Source: Diabrotica undecimpunctata
Taxonomy: Eukaryota; Arthropoda; Insecta; Coleoptera; Chrysomelidae
Assembly: GCF_040954645.1 (NCBI RefSeq)
Contig: NC_092808.1
Span: 115,918,049 to 115,982,048, forward strand
Direction: 5' to 3'
DNA length: 64,000 nucleotides
Positions 44,612-55,948 of the stretch are shown here, piece by piece. The notes beneath the pieces are model-generated. The model was given only the letters and a program-made list of their open reading frames with translations. It ran no database searches and was not told the DNA's origin. Position numbers and translations under genes: made by a program. How positions within the stretch are numbered: the first letter of the stretch is position 1; each line of letters starts with the position of its first letter.

Positions 44612-45380
44612 ATGAATTCAGATGAGGAGTTAACTGATGAAGGAAAGAGGAGGAGAGAAGATGATGAATATTACTCCAGGAGATCAAAAAAACACCGAGA
44701 ACCCCACAAAAAAGAGAAGAAGAAAACACAAGTGGAATCGACCAAATGATGAAAATGATTACATGATGATGAAAATGATGAAAATTACGCAACTAAAGAG
44801 GGAAATTACAGAACTAAAAGATCAACAAAGCGACTACAAAGATGAAATAAGAAAGATGCGAGAAACAAACGAAAAAGCTATTAAACAAATAGGCCAATTA
44901 GAGAAGGAAATTACTGCAGCAAACGAAAAAATAGAAAAACTGGAGAGAGAAAAAAAGAGGAAAAATGTAGTAATACAAGGACTAAACATTGACACAAATG
45001 ATCAAAAACTATTGCAAGAGGCCGTAGAGAACTTTCTAGAAAAAGAACTACAAGTGTCAGTAGATGTAAATGGAGCGAGAAAAATAGGAGAAAATACTAC
45101 CTTAGTAGAACTTAACAGCGTGAAGAACAAAATTGAAGTAATGAAAAATAAAAATAAACTAAAAAACAAAACAGACGAGCGAATCTACATAAATGATGAT
45201 ATGTCAAAGGAGGAAAAAATTATCCACAAAGAAATTAGAAATAAGGCTATGGCAGAGAGATATAATGGAAAAAATGTAAAAATAGGATTCCAGAAGCTAA
45301 TCATAGATGGAGAAATATGGACATGGAATAACAGCCAACGACAATTAGTAAAAGATAAAAATGTAAAACTAAAAAACTAA
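44612..45380 (+). pseudogene. LINE ORF1, charged N-terminus plus coiled coil and RRM-like C-terminus
   Basis: The most natural start is ATG at 44612 (MNSDEELTDEGKRRREDDEY), whose highly charged frame ends at 44749. A frameshift around there leads into the long frame ending at 45380. That frame has a coiled coil (ITQLKREITELKDQQSDY and onward, heptad Leu/Ile pattern to about 44960), then RKNVVIQGLNIDTND, the conserved start of the RNA-binding domain in L1-type ORF1 proteins, VNGARKIG and a C-terminal IGFQKLIIDGEIW. ORF1 proteins trimerise through the coiled coil and coat element RNA. One frameshift is the only visible lesion. Confidence 0.75.
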
Positions 45381-45382
45381 CA

Positions 45383-47089
45383 GCAAACTTTAAACAGGCT
45401 AAAATAACGAAGACGACTTGGCAAGATAAAGGTACAAGAGATGAACAAAATGTAAAGATCATTACTGGAAACAAAGTATTAAACGAATGCATATTAGTAG
45501 GGACATGGAATGTAAGAGGAACGTACGAGGACGGAAAACTAAAACACCTAATCGACGAATGCAAAAAATACAAGTTCGAAATAGTAGCACTACAAGAAAC
45601 AAAACAATTGGGGCAAAACTCAATGGAAATAAACGACTATTTATTTTTCAACAGCGGGGGAGAAAATAGAATGTTAGGCACAGGCTTTGTGGTAAATAAA
45701 AAGCTGAAAGATCTAATCGTTGATTTCAAACCAATTTCAGAGAGAATATGTGTATTAAGAATAAGAGGAAAATACCAACAAAAAAAAAATATAAATATAC
45801 ATGCACCAACTGAAGACAAAAGTATAGAAATAAAGGAAGACTTTTATAATCAAATAGATACAATATTCGAAAATATCCCCAAATACGATGTAAAAATAGT
45901 GCTAGGTGATAGTAATGCAAAAATAGGAAAAGAAGAAATATATGTACCCACCATAGAAAAATACAGCTTGCATGAAACAACGAACAAAAATGGTCGCTTC
46001 CTAATTGATTTCGCGAAAGAAAGAAATATGATCATTATGAGCACGTACTTCCAACACAAAAGAATACACCAAGGAACTTGGAAATCACCGGATGGGAAAA
46101 CCATAAACCAAATTGATCATGTGCTTGTCGAAAAACATATGCAAAAATGTATAAAGAACATAAGAACATACAGAGGTAAAGATGCAGATTCAGATCACTT
46201 TATAGTTGGAATACAAATGAAACAACTTATTCCAGTGCTTAGAAACCAGCGGGAGAAAAAGTATAAAGCAACTAAACCTGTGAGACTACTGACAGAAGAG
46301 GAACAAAATAAATATAAAAAAATAGTCAGTAGAGGATTAGATAATATTGCAGAAAGTGGGGATATTGAACAAACATGGATGCAAATAAAAGTATGTATGA
46401 CCAAAGCAGCTCAGTCCAGTAATAGAAATATAATACACGAATACAAAGAATGGTTCGATGATGAATGCAAAATGGAACTAGATGAACGAAATAAATTAAG
46501 AATGAAAATAATGTAAGAAAAAACAACAGAGATAGAAAGAAAATACAATGAACAAAGGAAAAGAGCCAAAAGAATAATAAGATCTAAGAAAAGAAAATAC
46601 AATGAAGATAAATTAAAATGTATAGAACAAAGCTATAAAAATAGAGAAATTAGAAACTTATATCAAGGGGTGAAAAATGAGAAAAAGGGGTACCAAGGAA
46701 AACCTGTACACTACAAAAACAAAAGTAGAAGAAATTTAGTAAGTGACGAAGAAATATTGAGCAGGTGGAAAGAATACTTTGAAGAACTTTTAAATGAAAT
46801 TCCCACAACAGAATATGAAGAGGAAGAAGAAGTGAAGGAAAATGTCGATCAAGAACGAACAGAGGAAAGACCGCCTAACGAAAAAGAAATAAAAGAAATA
46901 ATAGAGAAACTAAAGAATAATAAGAGCCCAGGAAGAGATGAAGTAACAGCTGAAATGTTTAAATATGGAGGACCAGTACTAATTAAGCGTTTGGAAAAAT
47001 TGCTAAAAGACATATGGGAACAAGAAAAATTACCTTCTATTCCTGCTAGAGACGTAGAAAACGTTACAACTGTCATTGGAGAATGTTGA
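45383..47089 (+). pseudogene. LINE ORF2: APE endonuclease, linker and RT start
   Basis: Open immediately after ORF1 and read through one TAA (46514-46516) to 47089. The endonuclease shows ILVGTWNVRGTYEDGKLKHL (first catalytic Asn), FEIVALQETK (catalytic Glu), KIVLGDSNAKIGKEEI (catalytic Asp/Asn), GRFLIDFA, TWKSPDGKTINQIDHVL and DADSDHFIV (catalytic Asp-His). A basic helical linker follows, then the RT start EKLKNNKSPGRDEVTAEMFK and YGGPVLIKRL. The RT core, including YADD, is deleted after about 47035. Endonuclease residues look intact, so a nicking protein may have been encoded before the nonsense mutation. Confidence 0.85.
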
Positions 47090-47397
47090 GAATTCCATGG
47101 ACTGCCAGGGTCACCAATGAGGAAGTACTGAGAAGGATATGTCGAGACAAAAAATTGTTGAGAACGATAAAAGTACGCAAGACTACATACCTTGGACACA
47201 TACTGAGAAATAATAAATATAGTCTTCTGCAGGTCATCATGCAGGGTAGAGTCGATGGCAAAAAGGGAATAGGTAGAAAGAGGAAGTCATGGCTGCGAAA
47301 TATTCTAGACTGGACAAACATGACTTTAGACGAATTATTCCACGTTGCAAAAGACAGAGAAGCTTTTAAAAATGTGGTCGCCAACCTCCGTTAATGG
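47080..47397 (+). pseudogene. LINE ORF2 C-terminal domain
   Basis: RMLRIPWTARVTNEEVLRRI, TTYLGHILRNNKYSLLQV, QGRVDGKKGIGRKRKSWL and the terminal VVANLR, equivalent to the C-terminus of the LINE at 26128-26560. It follows the deletion junction in a different frame from the endonuclease part. Confidence 0.8.
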
Positions 47398-47425
47398 GAA
47401 CGGAATAGGAAGAAGAAGAATGACC

Positions 47426-48493
47426 TAGAAGCATCAACCGTAAAATATGTCATAGCACTTCACGTCAATAAGGCCAAAATTCGTAATTCATTGCATCACA
47501 GCCAAATTATCAGTAAATTATATCAGCTACCAATGGAGGAATGAAATCTGAAGAAGTATTGACCAGAAAACCTGGTTACATAGGTGAAAATGGAGAACCG
47601 TCGCTAGGCCATCACGTTTACTAATTACTTAATATACTGTTTATAAATAGATTGTAAATATGCATTTAAAAATAGAAAAAAATTGAAATCAAATCCGTGT
47701 TCATTAAAAAGCTTTAGAAGTTTCAGGACATTTTTGGCTTGTAGCTCTTTATTTCAACAAACCGTAAATCATTCAGTTTATAAACATGACCTGAGGTTTA
47801 CAAATAGTGAATTAATATTCGTTATTGACAAATATTAGCTCAATGAATCCATGAATATATTAAAACAAACAAACTAGCGCAATTACTAACCTATACCTAT
47901 CTTTCTAGGTAATCATGATATAAATGTAATAAAACAAACAAAATAGTTGTGAAATTTTCCGATCCGAAATGTAGCTCTATCAGCGCATCCTACCATGAAA
48001 AGTAAAGCGTACAGATTAATCTTTTTTAGAAAAATAATATCTACTGCAATAGTAGTTAGTACAAAATCATTCATATAATTTTCGAACTAACAGATTCGTC
48101 GCATAATAGGATATTGTTATGGAAATTAAATGGGAATAGTAATTACAATCGCAGAAAAAGTAAATAACAGCAAATTAACATAATAAATAAAATCACCTGA
48201 CAATTTAACTAAAGTCAAATATGATATCTATAGGTCCATTTAAATTAAGTAAAGGAAAATAAATAAAAATAAATATATACAACGAAAAGCTAGTATGTTC
48301 TAAAACACTAAAATGTATAGGCTTTAAACCCATTGTAAATATAATATCAAAATTATAAGTGTAAGCAGTTTTATTCAGTAGCAGTTTCTAGTTTTTCTCT
48401 CATTGTATCTCTTACGTTCTGACAAGCTACGGGGAAGTTAAGCTGTAACATGAGGGAGATCTATTTGATTTCTAATGATATTGTTTATGGTAT
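47426..48493. other. No recognisable gene
   Basis: AT-rich; a short coding-like stretch near 47540-47610 (plus strand) was not recognised. Confidence 0.45.
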
Positions 48494-48673
48494 CTACAGG
48501 TGACTCTCATGTGTTAGCATGTTAGTAATGGTAAAATTATCTTTCTGGCCAAATTCGATAAGTCGATGTTCTATTTCGTATCTCTCGACAATGTGTTCTG
48601 CTGTTGGTAACTTTGACGTTGAACTCACTAATGATAATAGTAAGCACAATATGTGTGGTATATTTGGGAGCAT
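48494..48673 (-). CDS. Short secreted-like open frame, unknown function
   Basis: From ATG at 48673 the minus strand encodes 59 residues starting MLPNIPHILCLLLSLVSSTS, a good hydrophobic signal-peptide pattern, followed by a charged region with ERYEIEHRLIEF. About 100 bp downstream on the same strand, LNFPVACQNVRDTMREKLET runs to a stop and is preceded by ttacag, a possible acceptor, but no in-frame donor links them. It could be exons of a small secreted protein or chance. Codon use is less AT-skewed than the flanks. Confidence 0.3.
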   Translation of the reverse strand: MLPNIPHILCLLLSLVSSTSKLPTAEHIVERYEIEHRLIEFGQKDNFTITNMLTHESHL

Positions 48674-48719
48674 TTTGCTCAAAGTGTGTAAAACTCACCG
48701 ATGTACTTTTTAGACTTTT

Positions 48720-49689
48720 CTGATGTCAGAGCGTAAACTTGGATGATGGTTTAAACAGGACTGATATGTATCTTATCCAAGATAACTCTGCTAAAAGAGG
48801 AAGCACCCTAAGGAAAGAAGGACGCGAAAGTCCAGCACTAGCAGCCTTTTTACTTAAAATCACCTCTTTGCTATTCCAGCGCTTTGGTTTGTCATGTCCT
48901 GCTTAATACATAATATTGTTACCCATTTCAAACTGTCCAGGGCCTGGCCATCTCACTAATTTACTTGGGTCATTTTCAGTACAAATTTTTTAAACAATTC
49001 ACGTGCACACTATTTTTCCATTGGTGTTTAAATAATAGTATGGATTTCGTGGGTTGACTGCCTGGGGGGCCTTACAGTTACATGCTCTTTCGTTCTACTT
49101 GATCTTGGTATGCAGAGTCCGTGATCAGTAGGTAGCTTCTGCAATTTAATGTACATTAACCATGATGAATGTGCGGTAGACAATTATTGGGAAGGTTTTC
49201 CATTGCCTTCGCTATCGTAGTGTTACGGTCGACTCATAATGCAAGTAACGCCTATGAATAAATAGTATTAAGCCTACAGAAATTTTAGCTTTGGTCAGCC
49301 CTAATCCATTAATGACACTACTGCTGCCAAATGATATGTCGGTTTTAGGTTATGCTTATCCAATGGTGGTAATACTTGCCATGTTACAACGCATTTTAAT
49401 AACTTTATTTAAAGAACACTTTTCTAAGGTATACGCATTGCCGTAGATTAAAATCATATAAAAAATTAGGGATACAGACTAAATAGTCATTTCTGATCAT
49501 ATGGTAGACACATATACACCTACACTATCTACTCAGATGGGCATGCTACTAGAGGAATTAAGAAAACATTTAACTTAGACTACAGAGTTATATGTGAACC
49601 ACAAACGGGCCTAGAAATACAGAATAATGGAGAACTGAAATATTCAGTAATAGTGAAAATTTAAACATGTCCATTGCACCAAAAGAATA
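48720..49689. other. No recognisable gene
   Basis: Somewhat GC-richer than its surroundings between 48780 and 49250, but no domain could be read on either strand. Confidence 0.45.
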
Positions 49690-50010
49690 TAAAAAATCCT
49701 TATGATAATAAAAAATGGACAAACTTTTGGACCTACAGTTCTCCCCATCAAACTTTTAAAATATGAACCGTACTCGCTACTACAGCTACAAATACTCGAC
49801 TTTGTTTAAATGCTTTATGAGAGGCAAAGAACTGTCACATAAATATAAAACAGCCTTTACATATTAAACTTTTATAAAAAGGGTGCTGGAAAAATGCTGC
49901 AGAACAAATAATAAAGAAACAAGATACGGATGGAAAAGAGCAAACTGATTTTTATGCAGGAAGGTCTTACACTCACAACCTGTTTTATCTAAAACAGTCT
50001 TTTTTTATCT
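49690..50010 (+). pseudogene. APE-type LINE RT remnant
   Basis: PTVLPIKLLKYEPYSLLQLQ, FYKKGAGKMLQN and, after a frame change, DFYAGRSYTHNLFYLKQS correspond to RT blocks 0-2 of RTE-like LINEs (LLKYGP...L, IYKKGDR, GFRAGRSC.HNIF.LKQ). Truncated on both sides. Confidence 0.6.
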
Positions 50011-50454
50011 TTTTTTAATCTTTATTAGTATAAGAAACCAGTTCACGAAAGGTTCTTTCTTTGATAAAGCGATATGTTGTGGACTGCAATTTTAGATTTC
50101 CCATGTCGATCTTTTCATCGTCTTGTTTGTCTTGTAATTTATAGAAGGCGTAGATTTAAGCAAAAATCTGAAGTTTTTTTTTTGACAACCAAGAAGTGTT
50201 CAGGTTTCTACTTTTTGGTTTTATTTCATAAAAAAAAGTATAACCCATCAACACCTTGTATGACCACTTAGTTATGCAACGTTATCAATTAATGTTGATT
50301 TTAACTCAACTTAACGCTAGACATCTATCTGCAGTTCAACTTTTCATTACTAGATGTCAGTGTATTCAATTTTTTACTATATTAGATTCAACAGTTTGGA
50401 GGGAAAGATTAGTATAGCTCTGTGAATTCATGCGTATTAACGAATGTGCAAATT

Positions 50455-52382
50455 ATGGAACCGAGAGTTGAGTAAGTACTTTTATTAATTTACTATTAAG
50501 ACTTTCCGATAATTTAAATAATTGTTAATATAGTTAAGGAAGTAGGTTATAACATAAAAATATTACAGGCAAACTCATTATTAACATAAAATGTACATAA
50601 GACTGAATCACACTGTTACCAAATAGTCACACTAGGGTAATAAGAGATCCAATTAATTTTTTATTTACAGGAGAAGTTTGACATACCAGGAAGCCCTGGA
50701 TATGATTTATAACGATGACAATGATCGAAACGGCATATATACAAGTCCACCTGATCGAAATGTTTTGACTGATGAAGATTCGGCTAACGAGAATTATGGT
50801 GGATTTGTAGATAACCTGTACCGAAGACAATTATTAGCAGACGCCGAGCTGGGTTATTTTGATGGTGCACCAGAAGACAATAGTGTTTTTAATGAGATGG
50901 AAGACTAGCAAACATCACTTGATACAGAACCTAATACTAGTTTTTGGAAATCACTAAAGGGAAAAAAGTATACTAAAAGGACTTGGATCGATGAAGATTA
51001 TATAAAAACATCCGACTTTCCCAAAGCAGACTACCCACAATTTAAAAATATGAGCCCTATAAATTTATTTAAGTTGTATTTCGATAACGAAATGCTAGGC
51101 CATATTTTAGACGAAACCAGAAAATACTTTTTTTTTGTGAATTGTCCTGATCCGAAGATTACCTTGGACAAGCTCAAATATTTTTTGGGTATTTTGATTG
51201 TGTCTGGATACAACTGTCTTCCTGGAAAAAGTTTTATTGGGACAATGGAGCGGACATTTTTAATAAAATGGTGAAGGATGCAATGCATCGCGACAGGTTT
51301 ATCCAAATAATGCGTTTCGTGCAGTGTGCTGATAATACGCAAATGGATTTAAATGATTAAATGTGGAAATTGAGACCAGTAATAAAAAAATTACAGAGTT
51401 CTTTTCTTAAATATTTTCAACCAACTGAAAATATGAATTATGGTGAGTCGATAGTGAAATATTATGGTCGCCATAATTGTAAACAATTCATTGCCGCTGC
51501 TGAAAGGCAGCCGCTCCCCTTGTCTCGATGTTGGACACTTTGCCACAACAGAAGCTGCCTTATCAAATCTATGCAGATAACCTTTTTACTGAGTTCAATT
51601 TATTGGTGTATCTAAAAGAAAAAGTATATGGTATCACGGGACAATAAGAGAGAACAGAATACCACAAGATATTCCAAGATATTATTTATCGACAATAAAT
51701 AATACCACGAGATATTATTTATTGTCGATAAAAACTCTATCTCCAAACAAACTCGATGTTATTTTGTTTCAAAAATTGACAAGGAAGATGGTATTCTGTT
51801 GACAAGATGGATGGACAACGCCATCGTAACAATGGCATCAACTTCATATGGTGTGCATGCTAGTCAACAAGTAAAACGTTATTCACATTCTGCATGAAAA
51901 GTTGTCCAAGTTTCTCGCCCACATATTGTGGAATGTATAACAAGTTTATGGGAGGCACTGATAGAATGGATGGGGATTTAACAAGATACCGTATAAGTAT
52001 TGGTAGTAATAAATGGTATTGGTCTATACTTACATGGTTTGCAGTGCAAAATTCGTAGATACTTTATAAGTGTACAGGAAGACCGACAACTAATTTGAAT
52101 TTTGGACGTGAAATCGCGACTGCTTACCTTACCAAATTCAGAAACCTTCCCATTAAACCAACAACAAGTAGAAATAGTCTATCATTTAACAGAATCACTG
52201 ACAACATTAGGTATGATGATATTAACCATCTCATTACACCCGTTCCTAACAAAAAACGAAGGCGGTGTGCAGGAAAGTGCTGCTCAGTAGGACATACGCA
52301 GTGTGAGAAATGCGATATTGGACTTTGCATTGAATGCTTTGCCATATTTCATAAAGAGCAAATCTTATATTTTTATAGTATT
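50455..52382 (+). pseudogene. piggyBac transposase with a 17-nt first exon
   Basis: Exon 1 (50455-50471) encodes MEPRV plus two bases, with donor GTAAGT; the intron ends TTTACAG at 50670; exon 2 starts in frame RSLTYQEALDMIYNDD. An acidic N-terminus follows, then FPKADYPQFKNMSPINLFKL, LGHILDETRKY, LKYFLGILIVSGYN, RFIQIMRFVQCADN, MNYGESIVKYYG (where DE.M..F.GR is expected), YQIYADNLFTEFNLL (catalytic Asp), KEKVYGITGTIRENRI, TRWMDNAIVTMAST, MYNKFMGGTDRMDGDLTRY, and a C-terminal zinc region ending CEKCDIGLCIECFAIFH. Several frameshifts and stops (first at 50906-50908) plus a local inversion at 51685-51732. Confidence 0.85.
51685..51732. repeat. Small inverted duplication inside piggyBac
   Basis: The 19-mer TTTATCGACAATAAATAAT (51685-51703) is followed 10 bp later by its exact complement (51714-51732), adding sequence absent from related transposases. 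Confidence 0.85.
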
Positions 52383-52893
52383 TTGACCTAGTGTTACCAT
52401 ATGGTCACAGTTTGTAATGTCATATATTCGATAAACAACTAGAATAGGTTTAATAGCTTTTTCTGCTTATTTGTATTTTTCCTAAACTAAACTTGGTAAA
52501 AAACCACCAGTTTAACAAAAAAATTAATTCTGCTTTGATGGGTTAAACTGTTCTGGAGCAATATTAAAAAACTCTTTTTTTTAACTTTAACACTTTTTAT
52601 TGGAGCACTTTTGCATATAGGTAATTTAGGCCAAATAGGGATGTTCACTAATTTTTAAATATTGTTAAATTCAATAGGTTATAACATATATAAAAACATA
52701 GCAAACATAAAATTGTTTAAAAAAATACATTTCTCAAGATAAATCAATTCTTAATTTCAATTCTGATGGAGGCTAGAAAAACGGCTCCTCGCAGCGAGGC
52801 TATGGTGTGTGACGTCAGCAGTCGTATCGACAACTTGTTTTGTATACGTATTTACGAAGTGTGACCAGTTCTTTAAATATTTAATCACTAATA

Positions 52894-53096
52894 ATGAAGC
52901 CAATTAAGTGGTGTTTTGTTCCTGGGTGTCTAAATTTTCTAAAAACAATTCTGAGAAGATTTTTATTACAGTTCCAAACAACTTAACACCATATTCACAT
53001 AAAATTGTCAAACCACAGGTTTTTATATCTGTACCTCGGAGGGATACTCTACAGCACTACGTCCATTTTTTCAATTTTGACAATTTTACAGACTAA
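52894..53096 (+). pseudogene. THAP domain fragment
   Basis: ATG at 52894 gives MKPIKWCFVPGCLNFSKNNS followed by EKIFITVPNN, the start of a C2CH THAP DNA-binding domain (KWCFVPGC with both N-terminal cysteines, then the basic loop and VP). The frame then breaks and the Cys-His second half is not recognisable. THAP domains bind terminal sequences in P-type and other transposases. A second degenerate start (MKPNKWC) lies in the right arm on the minus strand near 54868-54890. Confidence 0.75.
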
Positions 53097-53370
53097 TAAT
53101 TAACTTTTATAACTTTATTTAAAGGAATAGAGCACTAGGTCCTAAACCATTTGCTAATAAATAAAGTGACCTTTAAAAGAACACCAAGTCCATTTTACTT
53201 AAAGGAATAAAACACCATGTGGACTTGTTTTGAACAATGGTTTGTCCCTCTACGCATGTGAATTACCGCCGCGCATATCTCTATGATGAGAGGTAGACTG
53301 TTAGTGATCTAATAATAATACTTTTGCTATTTATGGTGTTTACAGTGGTTTGTTACTAATAATAAGAACA

Positions 53371-54420
53371 ATGAACCATAATTCGCGTAGGAGAAAGATT
53401 CTTGAAGTACCTTCTAAAAAGTTCTGCGAATTCTTCTACTGCATTTACAGGTAAGCTACCTTTTTGCTCATTATTTTTAAATTATTAAAAAACATAACCT
53501 CAAAAGGATAATGTAGTGATTTGATACCAACCTTAGACTAGCAATAATATTAAATCTTTTACAACCAATATTATATGCCTTGTTTAATTTCAGAATCAAA
53601 TAATACACCAAGCAATGATGTTTTAAATGAAGAGCGTATTATTAGAGATGCCTTGAGTTGTGATAACGAAGATCAGTCTGATATAGAGAAAAGTTCTGAT
53701 AAACTATTCTTAGTGGAAATTAAATAAGATCTGCATTACTAAAATGGGCAGATACCGTCATTCCTGACAGTAACATAGAAAAAATCATACGACGGTCTTA
53801 CAAATGTTACGGCCAGAATAAAAATGTTGGCATTAATACTTGTTTAAAAAAGTAAAAATTATCATTCAAAAGTTTCTACTAAAGAGTAATACCCACATGG
53901 AGGCGGACACTGTCCATGCGCTGATAGAACGAAAGAGAAAAAACTTAACATTTCTATTTACACGCCCTGAGACTGACAGCCGTTAGTCAGATAAACGTCA
54001 ATGAAATATACCGTACATACTATGGAACTAAAAGAATTTAAAAATTTAAGGTCTTTGTATGATGTCAAAACATCTTAAAATCCGCCTTTGATTAATAGAA
54101 AAGAGACATTAACAAACAACAAGTTCTTCTGTCAAACTGTGTTTAACTGCAAGTTAAACAAAACAGCATTGGAGCTATGTTTTTAAAAAGTAATTTGCAT
54201 GACGAAAACCAGGAAATTGACCTTGTTAGGTTTTGAAGGCGACACCTTACATTGCCAAAAGATTTGCAACTGGTATCACAAAGTCCAATACTTATATCAC
54301 AACAAAAGTCTATTGGCATTACTGTCAAATGTTCCTACATTTTGCCATGATTTTTATCAAAGCTTAAAGCATACCTACTAGTAATACTAATAGTGACTAT
54401 CCAGAAGAAGACTTACTTGA
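53371..54420 (+). pseudogene. Transposase-like gene remnant with one intron, unclassified
   Basis: ATG at 53371 starts a basic segment (MNHNSRRRKILE). Donor GTAAGC at 53451 and acceptor TTTCAG at 53593 define a 143-nt intron. Beyond it comes ESNNTPSNDVLNEERIIRDA with an acidic stretch. After several breaks, SNTHMEADTVHALIERKRK (near 53890-53950) and FKNLRSLYDVK are visible. An H-ME-D--H--IE pattern like this is common in a family of insect transposon-derived proteins whose superfamily name I cannot fix. A frameshift in exon 1 is needed to keep the frame across the splice. Confidence 0.55.
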
Positions 54421-55122
54421 GGATGACTGAGTTGGATTCATATTTGTATTTGTAAAGGTAAATTGTATGGTTAAATAAATTTTGTCAGTAAAAGTCAAAT
54501 AGGATTGTAGTTGTTATTGAATACCCCATACTAATTCTTACAGGACAATAACTTTATTAGATGGATACAACACCATGTCCGTTAAAAGGGTTAAAAAACA
54601 CAAATTTGTTTTTAATTATAACAAATGTATTATGTAAATAACAATAAACAGAATGTTCTAGTAAAATATTGTTTCAATATCTTAATAAAGAGCTGCAGCA
54701 ATAATACTTTTTGGTGAAAAAAAGTTTAAAACTGCTCTCCTGTAAAGTTTTAAAAATGAACATAGTGTTGATTCCTTCCGAGGTACAGATATTTGCATTT
54801 ATTTTTTTTCTAACTTGCATAATCACTGCCTTTTCTAGTTTTTCCCCTTTCTTTGTAGCAAACACCACTTATTTGGCTTCATTATCATTGTATAAATACT
54901 TAAAGAACTGGTTACACTTCGTACGACTGATGACGTCACACACCGTAGCCTCGCTGCGAGGAGCCGTTTTTCTAGCCTCCATCAAAATTAAAATTAAGAA
55001 TTGATTTATCTTAAAAAATATATATTTTTAAACAATTTCATGTTTACTATATTTTTATATATTCTATAATCTATTGAATTAAATTGAATTTAACTATATT
55101 TAAAAATTTGTGAACATCCCTA

Positions 55123-55946
55123 TACATATAGAAGTGAGCAATTATTTAATTGAATATCCACACATTGATAAGTCCTGGAGGAAATATATTTTACTTAATA
55201 ACAAGTGGCAAGTTTAATAAGAAGTATGTGAAACATCAAACTCAACCTAAAAGTTTCTGTTTATTTAATGAACAAGTTGTGAACTGCCATTAAACCTAAT
55301 GAATTAAAACAACTAAGTAATAAGTTGAAGTTTGCCTGTTAGTATGCAGGTTATTTTTAATTTTATTGATATCTGGCCGTGTCACGCGCCGTTAAGTTAA
55401 TACTGATACTGTTTAGGGAAACCTGACGCAATTTTACTTTCAGGAAAATTAATAGTATTTATACCATGCTCACGTAAAATGTTTTATTTTTACGGCATTT
55501 TATGAAATAGCGCAAAAGAATGTGGTAATATTTTTGATTAAGTAAAGAGCTTTGCAAACACTGTTCTTGTGTTTATAGAATTATTATTGGAAAACTAAAC
55601 GAAGCTTATTTACTACCTTTAATGAGAAATAACTACAATACTTCGTTTATTTTGACGTTTCAATGAAGCGTTAAAAACAATTTTATAGATCACAAAGTAA
55701 TTGTTATTACACACACGTGTTATTACATTCTTAATAAAAACTGTATTTGCAATGTGCGATTGAGTATTTGAAAACTACTACAAATAATAATTATACTACA
55801 AGTGCATAACAAGGAAACTTATGTATATAGGGTGCATCAGATATACGGCCAATTAGAAATATCTCGAGAACTAAAGGTAACTGAATCATGAAAATTGGAA
55901 TAAAGGGGTTTTGAAGAGTGACATATTTAATGAAAATGTTTTCATC
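55123..55946. other. No recognisable gene
   Basis: Nothing supported on either strand. Confidence 0.5.
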
Positions 55947-55948
55947 TA

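Larger units (their letters stand above)
44450..47425 (+). mobile_element. APE-type LINE with ORF1, endonuclease and C-terminus; RT core deleted
   Basis: Unlike most LINEs here it keeps its 5' part. A GC-richer leader (about 44450-44600) is followed by ORF1, the ORF2 endonuclease and linker, the first RT block, a deletion junction near 47040-47090 and the ORF2 C-terminus, then a (GAA)n tail at 47410-47421. Related LINEs are at 26109-28172 and 59186-60010. No target duplication was recognised. Confidence 0.8.
50244..52542 (+). mobile_element. piggyBac element, near full length, with terminal repeats
   Basis: The left end is CCCATCAACACC (50244) after ATAA; the right end is GATGGG (to 52542) before TTAA (52543-52546), with 8-bp terminal identity (CCCATCAA). 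Length 2299 bp, normal for the superfamily. A sub-terminal ACCATATGGTCAC at 52396-52408 resembles the CCATATGG repeats of the element at 6134-7764, and the two transposases share the same exon layout, so they are relatives. Confidence 0.8.
52638..55120 (+). mobile_element. THAP-domain foldback DNA transposon
   Basis: Ends GGGATGTTCAC (52638) and its complement (to 55120), with TA outside. Imperfect inverted similarity continues for about 250-300 bp, including a strongly conserved block around GCTCCTCGCAGCGAGGC (52790-52806 and 54947-54963) that is itself palindromic. The left repeat runs into a THAP open frame, and the right arm carries a decayed inverted copy of that THAP start. Superfamily not certain. 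Confidence 0.8.

Noticed and set aside
45637..46602. Several Phe/Leu-rich open frames on the minus strand
   Set aside because: They are antisense shadows of the LINE ORF2 endonuclease.
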